From: Olleya aquimaris
Lineage (GTDB): Bacteria; Bacteroidota; Bacteroidia; Flavobacteriales; Flavobacteriaceae
Length of the DNA stretch: 64,000 nt
Assembly (NCBI RefSeq): GCF_003259525.1
Contig: NZ_QLLO01000002.1
Coordinates: forward strand, 310,001-374,000
Direction: 5' to 3'
Shown: positions 32,991 to 41,691 of the stretch, in pieces
Position numbering within the stretch: the stretch's first letter is position 1
How the letters are laid out: every line of letters begins with the position of its first letter
Position numbers and translations under genes: made by a program
The notes under the pieces: model-generated
What the model was told of the DNA's origin: nothing
The model's input: the letters and a program-made list of their open reading frames with translations, nothing else
Databases searched by the model: none

Positions 32991-33770
32991 ATGACTCTTA
33001 CTTTTTACAAATATCAAGGAACAGGTAACGACTTTGTTATTGTTGATAACAGACAACATATTTTCAACAAAAATAATACCAAATTGATTGCTTTTTTATG
33101 TGACCGAAAATTTGGCATAGGTGCTGATGGCTTGATATTGTTAGAAAACCATCCAGAGCATGATTTTAAAATGGTCTATTTTAATGCAGACGGAAACGAA
33201 AGCACTATGTGTGGTAATGGTGGACGTTGTATTGTCGCTTTCGCTGAATTTTTGCAGCTTATAAAATACGAAACTACTTTTGAAGCAATAGACGGATTGC
33301 ATTATGCTAAAATTGAAAATGGATTAATTCATTTACAGATGAAAGAGGTTGATACCATTCAAATTTTTGATACTCATCAGTTTTTAGATACAGGCTCACC
33401 ACATCATGTGCAGTTAGTAGATGATTTGGCGACTTTTGATGTCAAAAATCAAGGTAGAACAATACGATATGGTCAACCTTATAAAGAAGCAGGAACTAAT
33501 GTTAATTTTGTTAAACAAATAGACCAAAACACTTTTGCAGTTAGGACTTATGAAAGAGGTGTAGAAGATGAAACACTATCTTGTGGTACTGGTGTTACAG
33601 CAGTAGCAATTGCTATGCACAAAACAGGACAAACTAATGCTTCAGAAATTAATTTAAATGTAGAAGGCGGACAATTAAAAGTGGCTTTTAGCAAAGAAGA
33701 AGACACCTATAAAAATGTCATGCTAATAGGACCTGCAACTCAAGTTTTTAAAGGCGAAATAACATGTTAA
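32991..33770 (+). CDS. dapF: Diaminopimelate epimerase
   Basis: 259 residues. It interconverts LL- and meso-diaminopimelate for lysine and peptidoglycan synthesis. FYKYQGTGNDFVIVDN is the N-terminal motif; STMCGNGGRC and ETLSCGTGVTAVA hold the two catalytic Cys residues at the half-domain interface. PHHVQLVDDL and AGTNVNFV are also typical. Its last seven bases overlap the GNAT start, so dapF, GNAT and mltG form one tightly packed unit. dapA lies elsewhere in the window (50247), unlinked to this operon. Confidence 0.95.
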   Translation: MTLTFYKYQGTGNDFVIVDNRQHIFNKNNTKLIAFLCDRKFGIGADGLILLENHPEHDFKMVYFNADGNESTMCGNGGRCIVAFAEFLQLIKYETTFEAIDGLHYAKIENGLIHLQMKEVDTIQIFDTHQFLDTGSPHHVQLVDDLATFDVKNQGRTIRYGQPYKEAGTNVNFVKQIDQNTFAVRTYERGVEDETLSCGTGVTAVAIAMHKTGQTNASEINLNVEGGQLKVAFSKEEDTYKNVMLIGPATQVFKGEITC

Positions 33771-34297
33771 CATTACAAGGTAAACATATTTATTTACGTG
33801 CTTTAGAACCTGAAGATTTAGCATTTATACACGACATTGAAAATGACGAAACTATTTGGGAAATTAGTAATACCATAACGCCATATTCTAAATATTTAAT
33901 TAAGCAATATCTAGACCAGGCACACAAAGATATTTTTGAAGTCAAACAACTGCGATTAGTAATTTGTAATACTAATGATGAAGCAATTGGTTTAATAGAT
34001 GTTTTTGATTTTGATTTTAAAAATAGACGTGCAGGAATTGGTATTTTAATAAAAGACTCAGAAAACAAACAAAAAGGATTTGGTAAAGAGGCAGTACAAT
34101 TACTAACCAATTATTGTTTTACACATTTGGATTTGCATCAATTGTATTGCAATATTTCTGAAGAAAATGAAGCTAGTTTAACTTTATTTAAAAATCAAGG
34201 ATTTAAAGAGGTAGGACTAAAAAAAGACTGGAACTTTGTTAACGGTCACTATAAAAACGAATATTTATTTCAATTAATAAACACAGATGTATATTAA
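33764..34297 (+). CDS. GNAT acetyltransferase, RimJ/RimL-like
   Basis: 177 residues. LQGKHIYLRALEPEDLAFIHDIENDETIWEISNTITPYSKYLIKQYL is the typical N-terminus of RimJ/L-like GNATs; GLIDVFDFDFKNRRAGIGILIKDSENKQKGFGKEAV contains the acetyl-CoA loop, and LYCNISEENEASLTLFKNQGFKEVG is the last block. It may acetylate a protein N-terminus, a peptidoglycan precursor or a small amine. The overlaps with dapF (7 bases) and mltG (11 bases) suggest an envelope link, but the acceptor is unknown. Confidence 0.88.
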   Translation: MLTLQGKHIYLRALEPEDLAFIHDIENDETIWEISNTITPYSKYLIKQYLDQAHKDIFEVKQLRLVICNTNDEAIGLIDVFDFDFKNRRAGIGILIKDSENKQKGFGKEAVQLLTNYCFTHLDLHQLYCNISEENEASLTLFKNQGFKEVGLKKDWNFVNGHYKNEYLFQLINTDVY

Positions 34298-35330
34298 AAA
34301 AATTTTAGTGGCTATTGCCATTATAGGCCTAGTAGTAGCTGCTTACTTTGCTAATTTTGTTTATGGAGCAATGTTTAAAAAAAACACCGCTTTTAATACT
34401 GAAGTCGAATACATTTATGTACCTACTAATGCTAAATACCAAGAGGTTAGAGAGCAATTAAAACCTTTACTTAAAGATATTGATAGTTTTGATGCCTTAG
34501 CAAAACGTAAAAAGTATACTACAAACATAAAAGCTGGTCGATTTGCAATTAAAAAAGACATGAGTAATAATGATATTATTAACTCAATTAGAAGTAAAAA
34601 CATCCCTTTAAAATTAAGCTTTAATAACCAAGAACGTATCCAAGACCTTGCAGGTAGAATCGCACAACAAATAGAACCTGATAGCTTAACATTATTAAAT
34701 GTTATGACAGATAAAGCTTTTTTAAAAGACAAGGGGTTTACTAAAGAGACAGTCTTAAATATGTATATCCCAAACACCTATGAGTTTTTCTGGAACACAT
34801 CTGCAGAACTGTTTAGAGATAAAATGTTGGCTGAATATTATAGATTTTGGAATACATCAAGACAAGCCAAACGTAAAGCGTTAAACTTATCAGTTAACGA
34901 GGTGATGACCATAGCTTCAATAGTTCAAAAAGAAACTGCAAAAGTCGATGAACGACCTCGAGTAGCAGGCGTGTATTTAAATAGAATAAAAAGAGGCATG
35001 CCATTACAAGCAGACCCAACTGTTATTTTTGCCAAAAAATCTAAAGAGAATGATTTTAAGCAAGTCATTAAACGTGTGTTATATAGAGATTTAGAAATAG
35101 ATTCGCCCTATAATACATACAAATATCCAGGAATCCCACCTGGACCAATCACCATGCCAGACGTCTCTGCAATAGATGCTGTGCTAAATGCAGAGCAACA
35201 CGACTACTATTATTTTGTAGCTAATGTTAAAAACTTTGGTTACCATAAATTTGCAAAAACCTTGAGCCAGCATAATGCTAATAGACAAGAATATGTTAAT
35301 TGGATAAATCGTCAAGGTGTAAATAGATAA
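34287..35330 (+). CDS. mltG: Endolytic transglycosylase MltG
   Basis: 347 residues. An N-terminal membrane anchor (ILVAIAIIGLVVAAYFANFVYGAMF) is followed by a LysM-like part and the YceG domain. IASIVQKETAKVDERPRVAGVYLNRIKRGMPLQADPTVIFA carries the catalytic Glu (in QKET), and NTYKYPGIPPGPITMPDVSAIDAVLN and YYYFVANVKNFGYHKFAKTLSQHNANRQEYV are characteristic. It cleaves nascent glycan strands and sets their length. It overlaps the GNAT gene by 11 bases and is followed by DUF2279 four bases later. Confidence 0.95.
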   Translation: MYIKKILVAIAIIGLVVAAYFANFVYGAMFKKNTAFNTEVEYIYVPTNAKYQEVREQLKPLLKDIDSFDALAKRKKYTTNIKAGRFAIKKDMSNNDIINSIRSKNIPLKLSFNNQERIQDLAGRIAQQIEPDSLTLLNVMTDKAFLKDKGFTKETVLNMYIPNTYEFFWNTSAELFRDKMLAEYYRFWNTSRQAKRKALNLSVNEVMTIASIVQKETAKVDERPRVAGVYLNRIKRGMPLQADPTVIFAKKSKENDFKQVIKRVLYRDLEIDSPYNTYKYPGIPPGPITMPDVSAIDAVLNAEQHDYYYFVANVKNFGYHKFAKTLSQHNANRQEYVNWINRQGVNR

Positions 35331-35334
35331 TTTT

Positions 35335-36240
35335 TTGTTGAAATTAATAACGGTTGTAGTATGTTTTTTATCGGTTGTCACTGTAGCACAAACCGAAACG
35401 ACTTCTTTTTTTACACCAAGTGATACCCTTAATATAAAAAGAAGAAACGCAGTTATTATTACAGAAAGCAGTTTAGCTTCTATTTCTCTAATTGGTTTAG
35501 ATCAACTGTGGTATGCAGATTTTGAACGTTCAAAATTACATACTATTAACGATAATTCGGAGTGGTTTCAAATGGATAAGTTAGGTCATACGTTTACTGC
35601 GTATCAATTAGGTCGCTTTGGAGCTCAAACATTAGATTGGAGTGGTGTCAGTAAAAAAAACCAGTTGGTTTATGGCGCTACCTTAGGATTTTCCTTTTTA
35701 ACAGCAGTAGAAATTTTAGATGGTTTTTCAAAAGAATGGGGTTTTTCTTGGGGAGATTTTGCAGCAAATGCAGCTGGAGCTGGTCTATACATAGGGCAAG
35801 ATCTATTGTGGGAGGAGCAACGGATTCAGTTAAAGTATTCTTTTAACAGAAGTCCGTATGCAAACCAAAACCCAAATAAATTGGGACAAGGGTTTTTAGA
35901 AGAGGTTATTAAAGATTATAATGGTCAAACGTATTGGTTAAGTGCTAATGTGCATTCCTTTTTTAAAGATAGTAACTTACCTAAGTGGTTAAACATAGCA
36001 GTTGGTTATGGTGTGGATGGATTGTTATACGGAACTGATAATCTTCAAGCTATTCATTTTCCAAACCAGCAACGAAGTCAGCAATTTTATTTGAGTTTGG
36101 ATGCAGATTTAACTAAGATTAAAACTAAATCGACTTTTTTAAAGCAATTTTTCAATATAATTAATGTCATAAAAGTACCTTTTCCTACATTAGAAATTAA
36201 CGGAAATGGTAAGCTAATTGGGCACTTCATCTACTTTTAA
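35335..36240 (+). CDS. DUF2279 family protein (YfiM-like)
   Basis: 301 residues. The start is TTG at 35335 (a second TTG at 35338 is equally possible; no ATG fits). A signal peptide (LKLITVVVCFLSVVTVAQ) precedes the DUF2279 core: FQMDKLGHTFTAYQLGRFGAQTL with the conserved D-K-x-x-H, WGFSWGDFAANAAGAGLYIGQDLLWEEQRIQLKYSF. It is probably an outer-membrane or periplasmic protein; function unknown. It is the last gene of the dapF-GNAT-mltG unit. Confidence 0.85.
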   Translation: MLKLITVVVCFLSVVTVAQTETTSFFTPSDTLNIKRRNAVIITESSLASISLIGLDQLWYADFERSKLHTINDNSEWFQMDKLGHTFTAYQLGRFGAQTLDWSGVSKKNQLVYGATLGFSFLTAVEILDGFSKEWGFSWGDFAANAAGAGLYIGQDLLWEEQRIQLKYSFNRSPYANQNPNKLGQGFLEEVIKDYNGQTYWLSANVHSFFKDSNLPKWLNIAVGYGVDGLLYGTDNLQAIHFPNQQRSQQFYLSLDADLTKIKTKSTFLKQFFNIINVIKVPFPTLEINGNGKLIGHFIYF

Positions 36241-36282
36241 CACAAGTTAACATATTGATTTTCAGGTTTTAATAATTTGTTG

Positions 36283-36290
36283 TATATTTG
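36283..36290 (+). promoter_or_regulatory. -7 promoter box upstream of the lysozyme-like gene
   Basis: TATATTTG, exact consensus, 58 bases before the ATG at 36349; a TTG lies 25 bases upstream, wider than usual. Confidence 0.4.
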
Positions 36291-36348
36291 CACGTCGAAA
36301 TTTTAACCTCAATGCACTATTGTTTTAAGGTTACAAAAACTAGAAAAA

Positions 36349-36966
36349 ATGAAAAATATTGGAAAGTTTTTATCGCTAGTACTTACAATATCTATTTTAG
36401 TTGTCTTAGTTATATCTATGCAACCTGCTCCAAAGCAATTAAAACAAGAAACGGTTTCTATAGAAAATTGCTATCAACCAGAACCCTTTAGTCCGCATTT
36501 AGGAAAAACCTTCACTGGATTTAAAGAAGCTTTAGGTTTTAAAGAATCACAGAACGATTATTTTAGAGTTAATCAATATGGATATTTAGGTAAATATCAG
36601 TTTGGTAAAAGCACATTAAAAGTAATAGGGATACATCATCCTAATTTCTTTTTAAATAATCCAGAATTACAAGAAAAAGCATTTATTGCTAATGCACAGC
36701 GTAATAAATGGGTGTTACGTCGCGATATAAAAAGATTTAACGGTAAATATATTAGCGGAGTAAAAGTTACAGAATCTGGGATATTGGCTGCAGCGCATTT
36801 GGCTGGTCCAGGAAGTGTGAAAAAATTCTTAAGAAGTTATGGCGAGCAAAATTTTGCAGATGCCAATGGAGCAACTATAAGATATTATATGAAGAAATTC
36901 TCTGGTTATGATACGTCGTTAATAAAACCTTTAAAAAGGGTTAAAGTCAAGTACGATAGAGCTTAA
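36349..36966 (+). CDS. Secreted lysozyme-like (SLT-type) protein
   Basis: 205 residues. A hydrophobic N-terminal segment (FLSLVLTISILVVLVISM) serves as signal or anchor. FKESQNDYFRVNQYGYLGKYQFGKSTLKVIGI is the lysozyme-like signature with the probable catalytic Glu (KES) and the GYxGxYQFG loop; ESGILAAAHLAGPGSVKKFLRSYG closes the fold. It likely acts on peptidoglycan in the periplasm. It ends three bases before the convergent rsmI-like gene; its terminator lies inside that gene (36988-37024). Confidence 0.83.
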   Translation: MKNIGKFLSLVLTISILVVLVISMQPAPKQLKQETVSIENCYQPEPFSPHLGKTFTGFKEALGFKESQNDYFRVNQYGYLGKYQFGKSTLKVIGIHHPNFFLNNPELQEKAFIANAQRNKWVLRRDIKRFNGKYISGVKVTESGILAAAHLAGPGSVKKFLRSYGEQNFADANGATIRYYMKKFSGYDTSLIKPLKRVKVKYDRA

Positions 36967-36969
36967 TAG

Positions 36970-37680
36970 TTAGCTTTTATGAATAATAAATAGTGTTGGT
37001 CTTTTATGTAGGTCAACACTATTTTTTTTCCATTGTTGTACGGTTTTAGTTTTAATATATTCTGTTGGAAGAGTAATATCACAAGCCACACAAACTTCTG
37101 TATGATCACCTAAATAAGCACACAAATCCTCTAATAACTTATTGTTTCTGTAAGGTGTTTCAATAAAAGATTGGGTTTGATTGTGTTCAAAACTTAATCG
37201 TTCTAATCGCTTTAATTCTGCTTTTCTTTCATTTTTATCAATAGGTAAATAGCCATTAAAAGCAAAACTTTGACCATTAAAACCTGAAGCCATCATGGCT
37301 AGTAGGATAGAAGATGGACCTACTAACGGAACAACTTCTATATTATGTTTATGTGCTAAACTTACAATATCTGCTCCTGGATCTGCAATTCCTGGGCAAC
37401 CAGCATCAGATAACAACCCTAAATCTTGACCATTTAAACAAGTTTGTATAAATTTTGGTAAGTCTGTTGGTTCTGTATATTTATTTAATTCAAAAAGCGT
37501 AAGGCTTGATTGTTGCTTTTCTGGAGCAATACTTTTTATAAATTTTCTAGCTGACTTTGAGTTTTCTACAATAAAAGTATCTAATCTATCAATTACATGC
37601 TTTACCTGGATTGGTAATACGTGTAAAGGGTTAGAATCTCCTAAGGTAGATGGGATTAAATACAATTTGCCTTTGTCCAT
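36970..37680 (-). CDS. SAM-dependent tetrapyrrole-methylase-fold enzyme, RsmI-like
   Basis: 236 residues. KLYLIPSTLGD starts the fold, FIVENSKSARKFIKSI, GQDLGLLSDAGCPGIADPGADIVSLAH and VVPLVGPSSILLAMMASGFNGQSFAFNGYLP are the marks of the TP-methylase/RsmI group. RsmI methylates the 2'-OH of C1402 of 16S rRNA. This shorter form with the PSTLGD start is a divergent paralogue frequent in Bacteroidota, so the exact substrate is uncertain. It follows the phosphatase gene by 26 bases. Confidence 0.82.
   Translation of the reverse strand: MDKGKLYLIPSTLGDSNPLHVLPIQVKHVIDRLDTFIVENSKSARKFIKSIAPEKQQSSLTLFELNKYTEPTDLPKFIQTCLNGQDLGLLSDAGCPGIADPGADIVSLAHKHNIEVVPLVGPSSILLAMMASGFNGQSFAFNGYLPIDKNERKAELKRLERLSFEHNQTQSFIETPYRNNKLLEDLCAYLGDHTEVCVACDITLPTEYIKTKTVQQWKKNSVDLHKRPTLFIIHKS
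36988..37024 (+). terminator. Terminator for the lysozyme-like gene, inside the convergent rsmI-like gene
   Basis: AAATAGTGTTG / CAACACTATTT, 11-bp perfect stem followed by a T-run to 37029. It lies entirely within the 3' coding end of the rsmI-like gene and codes there for its last residues. Confidence 0.7.
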
Positions 37681-37706
37681 ATAATTTAAAGGTAGTAATT
37701 TATTGC

Positions 37707-38162
37707 TTATTTCGAAATTTTTTCAGCAATGACAGAACAAGCATTATCTAACATTTGATACACATTTTCAAACCCTTTGTCACCGCCATAATACGGATCT
37801 GGTACGTCTAGATTTTGATTTGGGAATATTGTGTTTAAAATTAATTTTACTTTAGCTTTATCGTTGTCATTAGCTGCTAAAGCAATAATGTTATTGTAAT
37901 TGGAATTATCCATTGCATAAATAATATCAAAATCCTTAAAATCTTGTTTGCTAAATTGTCTAGCACGTTGACCAGAAATATCAATACCATTTAATCTTGC
38001 AACAGCAATTGATCTTGAATCTGGTTTGCTGCCTATATGATAACTACTAGTTCCTGCAGAATCAACTGTAAATAAGTCTGCATCTAATTTAGATTTTAAA
38101 ATACCTTCTGCTAGAGGAGAACGACAAATGTTTCCTAAGCATACCATTAAAATTTTAGTCAT
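37707..38162 (-). CDS. Low-molecular-weight protein-tyrosine phosphatase
   Basis: 151 residues, full length. ILMVCLGNICRSPLAEGIL contains the CX5R phosphate loop (CLGNICRS), DSAGTSSYHIGSKPDSRSIAVA is the conserved second part, YAMDNSNY lies near the active site and VPDPYYGG is the general-acid Asp motif. It removes phosphate from phosphotyrosine, often in polysaccharide export control, or from small phosphates. It lies between dnaA and the rsmI-like gene on the same strand; a hairpin at 38169-38186 precedes it. Confidence 0.93.
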   Translation of the reverse strand: MTKILMVCLGNICRSPLAEGILKSKLDADLFTVDSAGTSSYHIGSKPDSRSIAVARLNGIDISGQRARQFSKQDFKDFDIIYAMDNSNYNNIIALAANDNDKAKVKLILNTIFPNQNLDVPDPYYGGDKGFENVYQMLDNACSVIAEKISK

Positions 38163-38168
38163 ATATTT

Positions 38169-38186
38169 TTTCCGAGAAATCGGAAA
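38169..38186. promoter_or_regulatory. Hairpin between dnaA and the phosphatase gene
   Basis: TTTCCGA-GAAA-TCGGAAA, 7-bp perfect stem with a tetraloop, 7 bases upstream of the phosphatase start (minus strand). No T-run; perhaps a transcript processing or leader structure. Confidence 0.35.
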
Positions 38187-38195
38187 TTAATTAAT

Positions 38196-39623
38196 TTAAA
38201 CCGACAGTTTTTTGGTTAAATCCTCAACATATTTTCTAAACTGCTTATCTGTAGTGGATAAGTTGTCTACAGTTTTACAAGCATGTAAAACGGTTGCATG
38301 ATCACGTTTACCAATTTGAGAACCAATACTTGCTAAAGAGGCTTTAGTGAATTTTTTAGCAAAAAACATAGCTAATTGCCTGGCTTGTACAATGTGACGT
38401 TTTCTAGTTTTAGATTGTAAGGTGTCTACATCCATTTGGAAGTAATCGGATACAATTTTTTGAATATAATCTATAGAAACCTCGCGTTTTGTGTTTTTTA
38501 CAAATTTTTCAACGACTTGCTTCGCTAATTCAATATTAATTTCTTTTTTATTGAAAGAAGACTGCGCAATTAATGAGATGATAGCACCTTCTAATTCTCT
38601 AATATTAGATTTAATGTTTTTGGCAACGTATTCAATAATATCATCTGGCATTTCTACACCATCACGATATAATTTATTCTTTAAAATAGAAACACGTGTT
38701 TCAAAATCTGGAGTTTGTAACTCGGCTGAAAGTCCCCATTTAAATCTAGATAGTAAACGTTGTTCAATATCTTGCATGTCTACAGGTGCTTTGTCACTAG
38801 TTAAAATAACTTGCTTCCCATTTTGATGTAAGTGATTAAAAATATGGAAGAAAACATCTTGAGTTCCAGATTTACCAGATAAAAATTGTACATCATCAAT
38901 AACTAATACATCAATTAATTGATAAAAATGGATAAAGTCATTTCTGTTATTCTTTTTAACAGAGTCTATATATTGCTGTGTAAATTTTTCAGCAGAAATA
39001 TATAATACTGTTTTTTCTGGATATTTATCTTTAATATCAACACCAATAGCGTGTGCTAAGTGTGTTTTACCTAATCCAACTCCTCCAAATATTAATAACG
39101 GATTAAAAGAAGTCCCTCCAGGTTTTGCAGAAACTGCTAAACCAGCACTACGTGCTAAACGGTTGGAATCACCTTCTAAAAAATTATCAAAATTGTAATT
39201 AGGATTAAGTTGAGATTCAATTTTTACGTTTCTAATACCAGGAATTACAAAAGGGTTTCTTAATTCTGGGTTTTTATTATTTAGAGGTACATCAACGTCT
39301 TGCGACTTTACAGCACTTCTATTAGAACTTGGAATTTTTTCTGTAAATGGTTGTTTGTTGCCATAAGTGTTTTCCATTTTTATAATGTACACTAGTTTGG
39401 CAGTTTCACCTAACTCTTTAGTTAATGCAACTTTTAATAATTTAACATAGTGCTCTTCTAGCCATTCGTAGAAAAATTTACTTGGTACTTGTATGCTTAA
39501 TGCATTGTCCGTTAATTTAACCGCTACAATTGGTTCAAACCATGTTTTGTATGCTTGTGGCTGGATATTATCCTTTATAAATAAGAGACAATTATTCCAT
39601 ACCGTTTGCGCAGTTACACTCAT
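38196..39623 (-). CDS. dnaA: Chromosomal replication initiator DnaA
   Basis: 475 residues, full length. Domain I is at the start (VWNNCLLFIKDNIQPQAYKTWFEPI), the AAA+ domain III starts near residue 150 (FNPLLIFGGVGLGKTHLAHAIG Walker A; VLVIDDVQFLSGKSGTQ Walker B; LLSRFKWGLSAEL sensor/arginine region), and domain IV ends with SLASIGSQIGKRDHATVLHACKTV, the DnaA-box-binding signature. It melts oriC and recruits the replisome. The surrounding spacers (39624-39766 and 38163-38195) show no cluster of DnaA boxes, so oriC is not evident here. Confidence 0.97.
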   Translation of the reverse strand: MSVTAQTVWNNCLLFIKDNIQPQAYKTWFEPIVAVKLTDNALSIQVPSKFFYEWLEEHYVKLLKVALTKELGETAKLVYIIKMENTYGNKQPFTEKIPSSNRSAVKSQDVDVPLNNKNPELRNPFVIPGIRNVKIESQLNPNYNFDNFLEGDSNRLARSAGLAVSAKPGGTSFNPLLIFGGVGLGKTHLAHAIGVDIKDKYPEKTVLYISAEKFTQQYIDSVKKNNRNDFIHFYQLIDVLVIDDVQFLSGKSGTQDVFFHIFNHLHQNGKQVILTSDKAPVDMQDIEQRLLSRFKWGLSAELQTPDFETRVSILKNKLYRDGVEMPDDIIEYVAKNIKSNIRELEGAIISLIAQSSFNKKEINIELAKQVVEKFVKNTKREVSIDYIQKIVSDYFQMDVDTLQSKTRKRHIVQARQLAMFFAKKFTKASLASIGSQIGKRDHATVLHACKTVDNLSTTDKQFRKYVEDLTKKLSV

Positions 39624-39808
39624 GTTAAATTTTAAAGGTATTTTAAGTTAGTTATTTTGTCTCTAAAATAGCGATAAGAGACTTTAGTTCGTTAGCTTGG
39701 CAAATATGTGAACAAAAAACGTAAAAAAAAAATCATTTACTATTGAATTTTTAGTTTTTTTTTCTCATGTTGGCTAACGTTCCGAAACTACAAAAAAAAA
39801 TTAAGAAA

Positions 39809-40213
39809 ATGGGTATAAAACAGGATGAAATTGAAATAAGAGTAAGATATGCAGAAACGGATCAAATGGGTGTTGTTCACCACGGAAATTACGCATTATA
39901 TCTAGAACTTGCAAGAATAGAATGGTTGAGAAAGTTAGGTATTTCTTACAAAAAAATGGAAGAAGAAGGGATTGCACTACCTGTAGTATCGTTATCTATA
40001 GATTTCAAAAAATCAGCGTATTACGACGACCTAATTAAAGTTAAAACCCAACTAAAAAAAGTGCCAACAGCTTTAGTTGAGTTTGAGTATGAAATACTGA
40101 ACGATTTGCAACAAATTCTATGTACTGCAAATGTGGTTTTAGCTTTTGTAGATATTAATACTAAAAAACCTACAAGACCACCTCAATATTTTTTAGAGGC
40201 ATTAAAAGGTTAA
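39809..40213 (+). CDS. YbgC/FadM-type acyl-CoA thioesterase
   Basis: 134 residues from the preferred ATG. EIRVRYAETDQMGVVHHGNYALYLELARIEWLRKLG is the hot-dog thioesterase signature with the catalytic Asp. An in-frame ATG at 39767 would add 14 basic residues not typical of the family. Members hydrolyse acyl-CoA or work with the Tol-Pal region; substrate unknown. The gene is divergent from dnaA and convergent with yigZ, sharing four bases at the stops (40210-40213). Confidence 0.88.
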   Translation: MGIKQDEIEIRVRYAETDQMGVVHHGNYALYLELARIEWLRKLGISYKKMEEEGIALPVVSLSIDFKKSAYYDDLIKVKTQLKKVPTALVEFEYEILNDLQQILCTANVVLAFVDINTKKPTRPPQYFLEALKG

Positions 40214-40827
40214 CTTTCTGTTTTTTTGATAGTAACTTTAAAAATTGAATCAAACATAGAGAAGATGTTAGCTGCTTCTTTTTTTCTAACAGAAATCCAA
40301 ATTTGACAATCTAGCTCTAATTTTTGATCCGTAATATTTAAGTTTTTTTCTTTAATTACTCGCATGACTTTATTAATAACATCATAATCACAAGTAATTA
40401 AATAGTCAATATTAATGGTGCGTTCCACAATGGTAGAAGCCTCTAATGCTAATTGTGCACCAGTGCGATACGCATTAATTAATCCTCCTACACCTAATTT
40501 AACGCCTCCAAAATAGCGCACAACAACTATTAATATATTGGTTACTTCAAACGATTGGATTTGCCCGTATATTGGTAATCCAGCGCTATTGCTTGGTTCG
40601 CCATCATCATTTGCTCTGTAGACCTGTTGGTCTGGTTCTTTACCTAGTTGATAAGCATAACAAAAATGTCCTGCTTTAGGGTGTTGTTGCTTTACAACTT
40701 CTAAATAAGATTTGACATCCTCCTCTGTTGTAACTGGAAAGGTGTAACTATAAAACTTAGAATTTTTGTCTTTATGCAAGACTTCTTTAGAAGGTTTTAA
40801 AATAGTTTTATAAGTGTCGTTTTCCAT
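40210..40827 (-). CDS. YigZ/IMPACT family protein
   Basis: 205 residues. SKFYSYTFPVTTEEDVKSYLEVVKQQHPKAGHFCYAYQL, DDGEPSNSAGLPIYGQI and ILIVVVRYFGGVKLGVGGLINAYRTGA are the IMPACT/UPF0029 signatures, followed by the DUF1949 C-terminal domain. Eukaryotic IMPACT modulates GCN2; the bacterial role is unclear, possibly linked to ribosome or nucleic-acid binding. It is the last gene of a minus unit LEA-like, ribD, HAD, DMT, yigZ, starting 3 bases after the transporter. Confidence 0.92.
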   Translation of the reverse strand: MENDTYKTILKPSKEVLHKDKNSKFYSYTFPVTTEEDVKSYLEVVKQQHPKAGHFCYAYQLGKEPDQQVYRANDDGEPSNSAGLPIYGQIQSFEVTNILIVVVRYFGGVKLGVGGLINAYRTGAQLALEASTIVERTINIDYLITCDYDVINKVMRVIKEKNLNITDQKLELDCQIWISVRKKEAANIFSMFDSIFKVTIKKTES

Positions 40828-40830
40828 AAT

Positions 40831-41691
40831 TTAGGCTAAAGTTACAAGAACAATTGAAACTACAGCAACACCAATTCCTATCCAGTTTTTAGTAGATAAT
40901 TTTTCTTTAAATAATACTAGTCCTATCAAAGTGGACAACATAACAATTGCTACATTGTTTACAGTAAAAATGGTTGAGCTTTCAAAATGGTCGGCATTTA
41001 AAGCTTTTAAAAGTGTGTAGATAGAGTAGTAGTTAACAACACCCAAAATAATTCCAGCAATTATGCTTTTAGCGTCAAACACTAATGTTTTTTGTATCGC
41101 TTTCGCGGAAAGTATGCCAACTCCAATTAAACCTGCTATTAAAAATATTGTAGCAGAAAACACCGGAATACCATTATCTGCTAAATAAGTAGTTTCGATA
41201 TATTTTATAGAGGTGTCAATAGTACCTGACCCTAAAAACAAAATAATAGGTAGCCATAATCCTTTAAAAGAGAAGGTTTCTGATTTTGCTTTTACAGATG
41301 CTAAATAAACTGCTACTAAAGCTAAGACAATACCAAGACCTTTTTGCCATCCTAAACTTTCGTTGTATACAAAAAGTCCAAAAATTATAGGAATAACCAC
41401 ACTCATCTTACTTGCTACTGACGCAACAGACATTCCGTTACGCTGTGCTGTCAATGCCATAACATTAAATATGGATATAAATAAAACTCCTAAACCAATT
41501 GCTCCAAAAAACCATTTAGAGGATATTATTTCAGAAACTACAATTTTAGAATCGTAACTTATTATGCCTAAGATAAAAGCGGTAAAGTAATTTACAACTA
41601 TTGTTTGAAGGGTGTTCACATTACGTTTGCCAATTGTTTTAAAAATGACAAAAATTAATGTTGAGGCAGCTATACTAAGTAATAAATACAT
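40831..41691 (-). CDS. DMT-superfamily transporter (EamA type)
   Basis: 286 residues with about ten hydrophobic helices in two EamA-like halves: YLLLSIAASTLIFVIFKTIG at the start, VVIPIIFGLFVYNESLGWQKGLGIVLALVAVYLASV at mid-length, and TVNNVAIVMLSTLIGLVLFKEKLSTKNWIGIGVAVVSIVLVTLA at the end, where the repeated Glu-Lys-Leu motif marks the family. Substrate unknown (metabolite efflux in many members). It shares one base with the HAD gene upstream. The coding sequence carries one copy (41098-41111) of a repeated GC-rich 14-base word. Confidence 0.87.
   Translation of the reverse strand: MYLLLSIAASTLIFVIFKTIGKRNVNTLQTIVVNYFTAFILGIISYDSKIVVSEIISSKWFFGAIGLGVLFISIFNVMALTAQRNGMSVASVASKMSVVIPIIFGLFVYNESLGWQKGLGIVLALVAVYLASVKAKSETFSFKGLWLPIILFLGSGTIDTSIKYIETTYLADNGIPVFSATIFLIAGLIGVGILSAKAIQKTLVFDAKSIIAGIILGVVNYYSIYTLLKALNADHFESSTIFTVNNVAIVMLSTLIGLVLFKEKLSTKNWIGIGVAVVSIVLVTLA

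Noticed and set aside
36288-36491. Possible 67-residue coding frame upstream of and within the lysozyme-like gene
   Set aside because: It overlaps the lysozyme-like gene in another frame and has a biased, non-conserved composition; the real gene has a signal peptide and a lysozyme-type motif.
39624-39766. Replication origin next to dnaA
   Set aside because: The 143-base spacer has A/T tracts but no DnaA boxes of the TTATCCACA type that I can see. The location of dnaA is not proof of oriC in this phylum.
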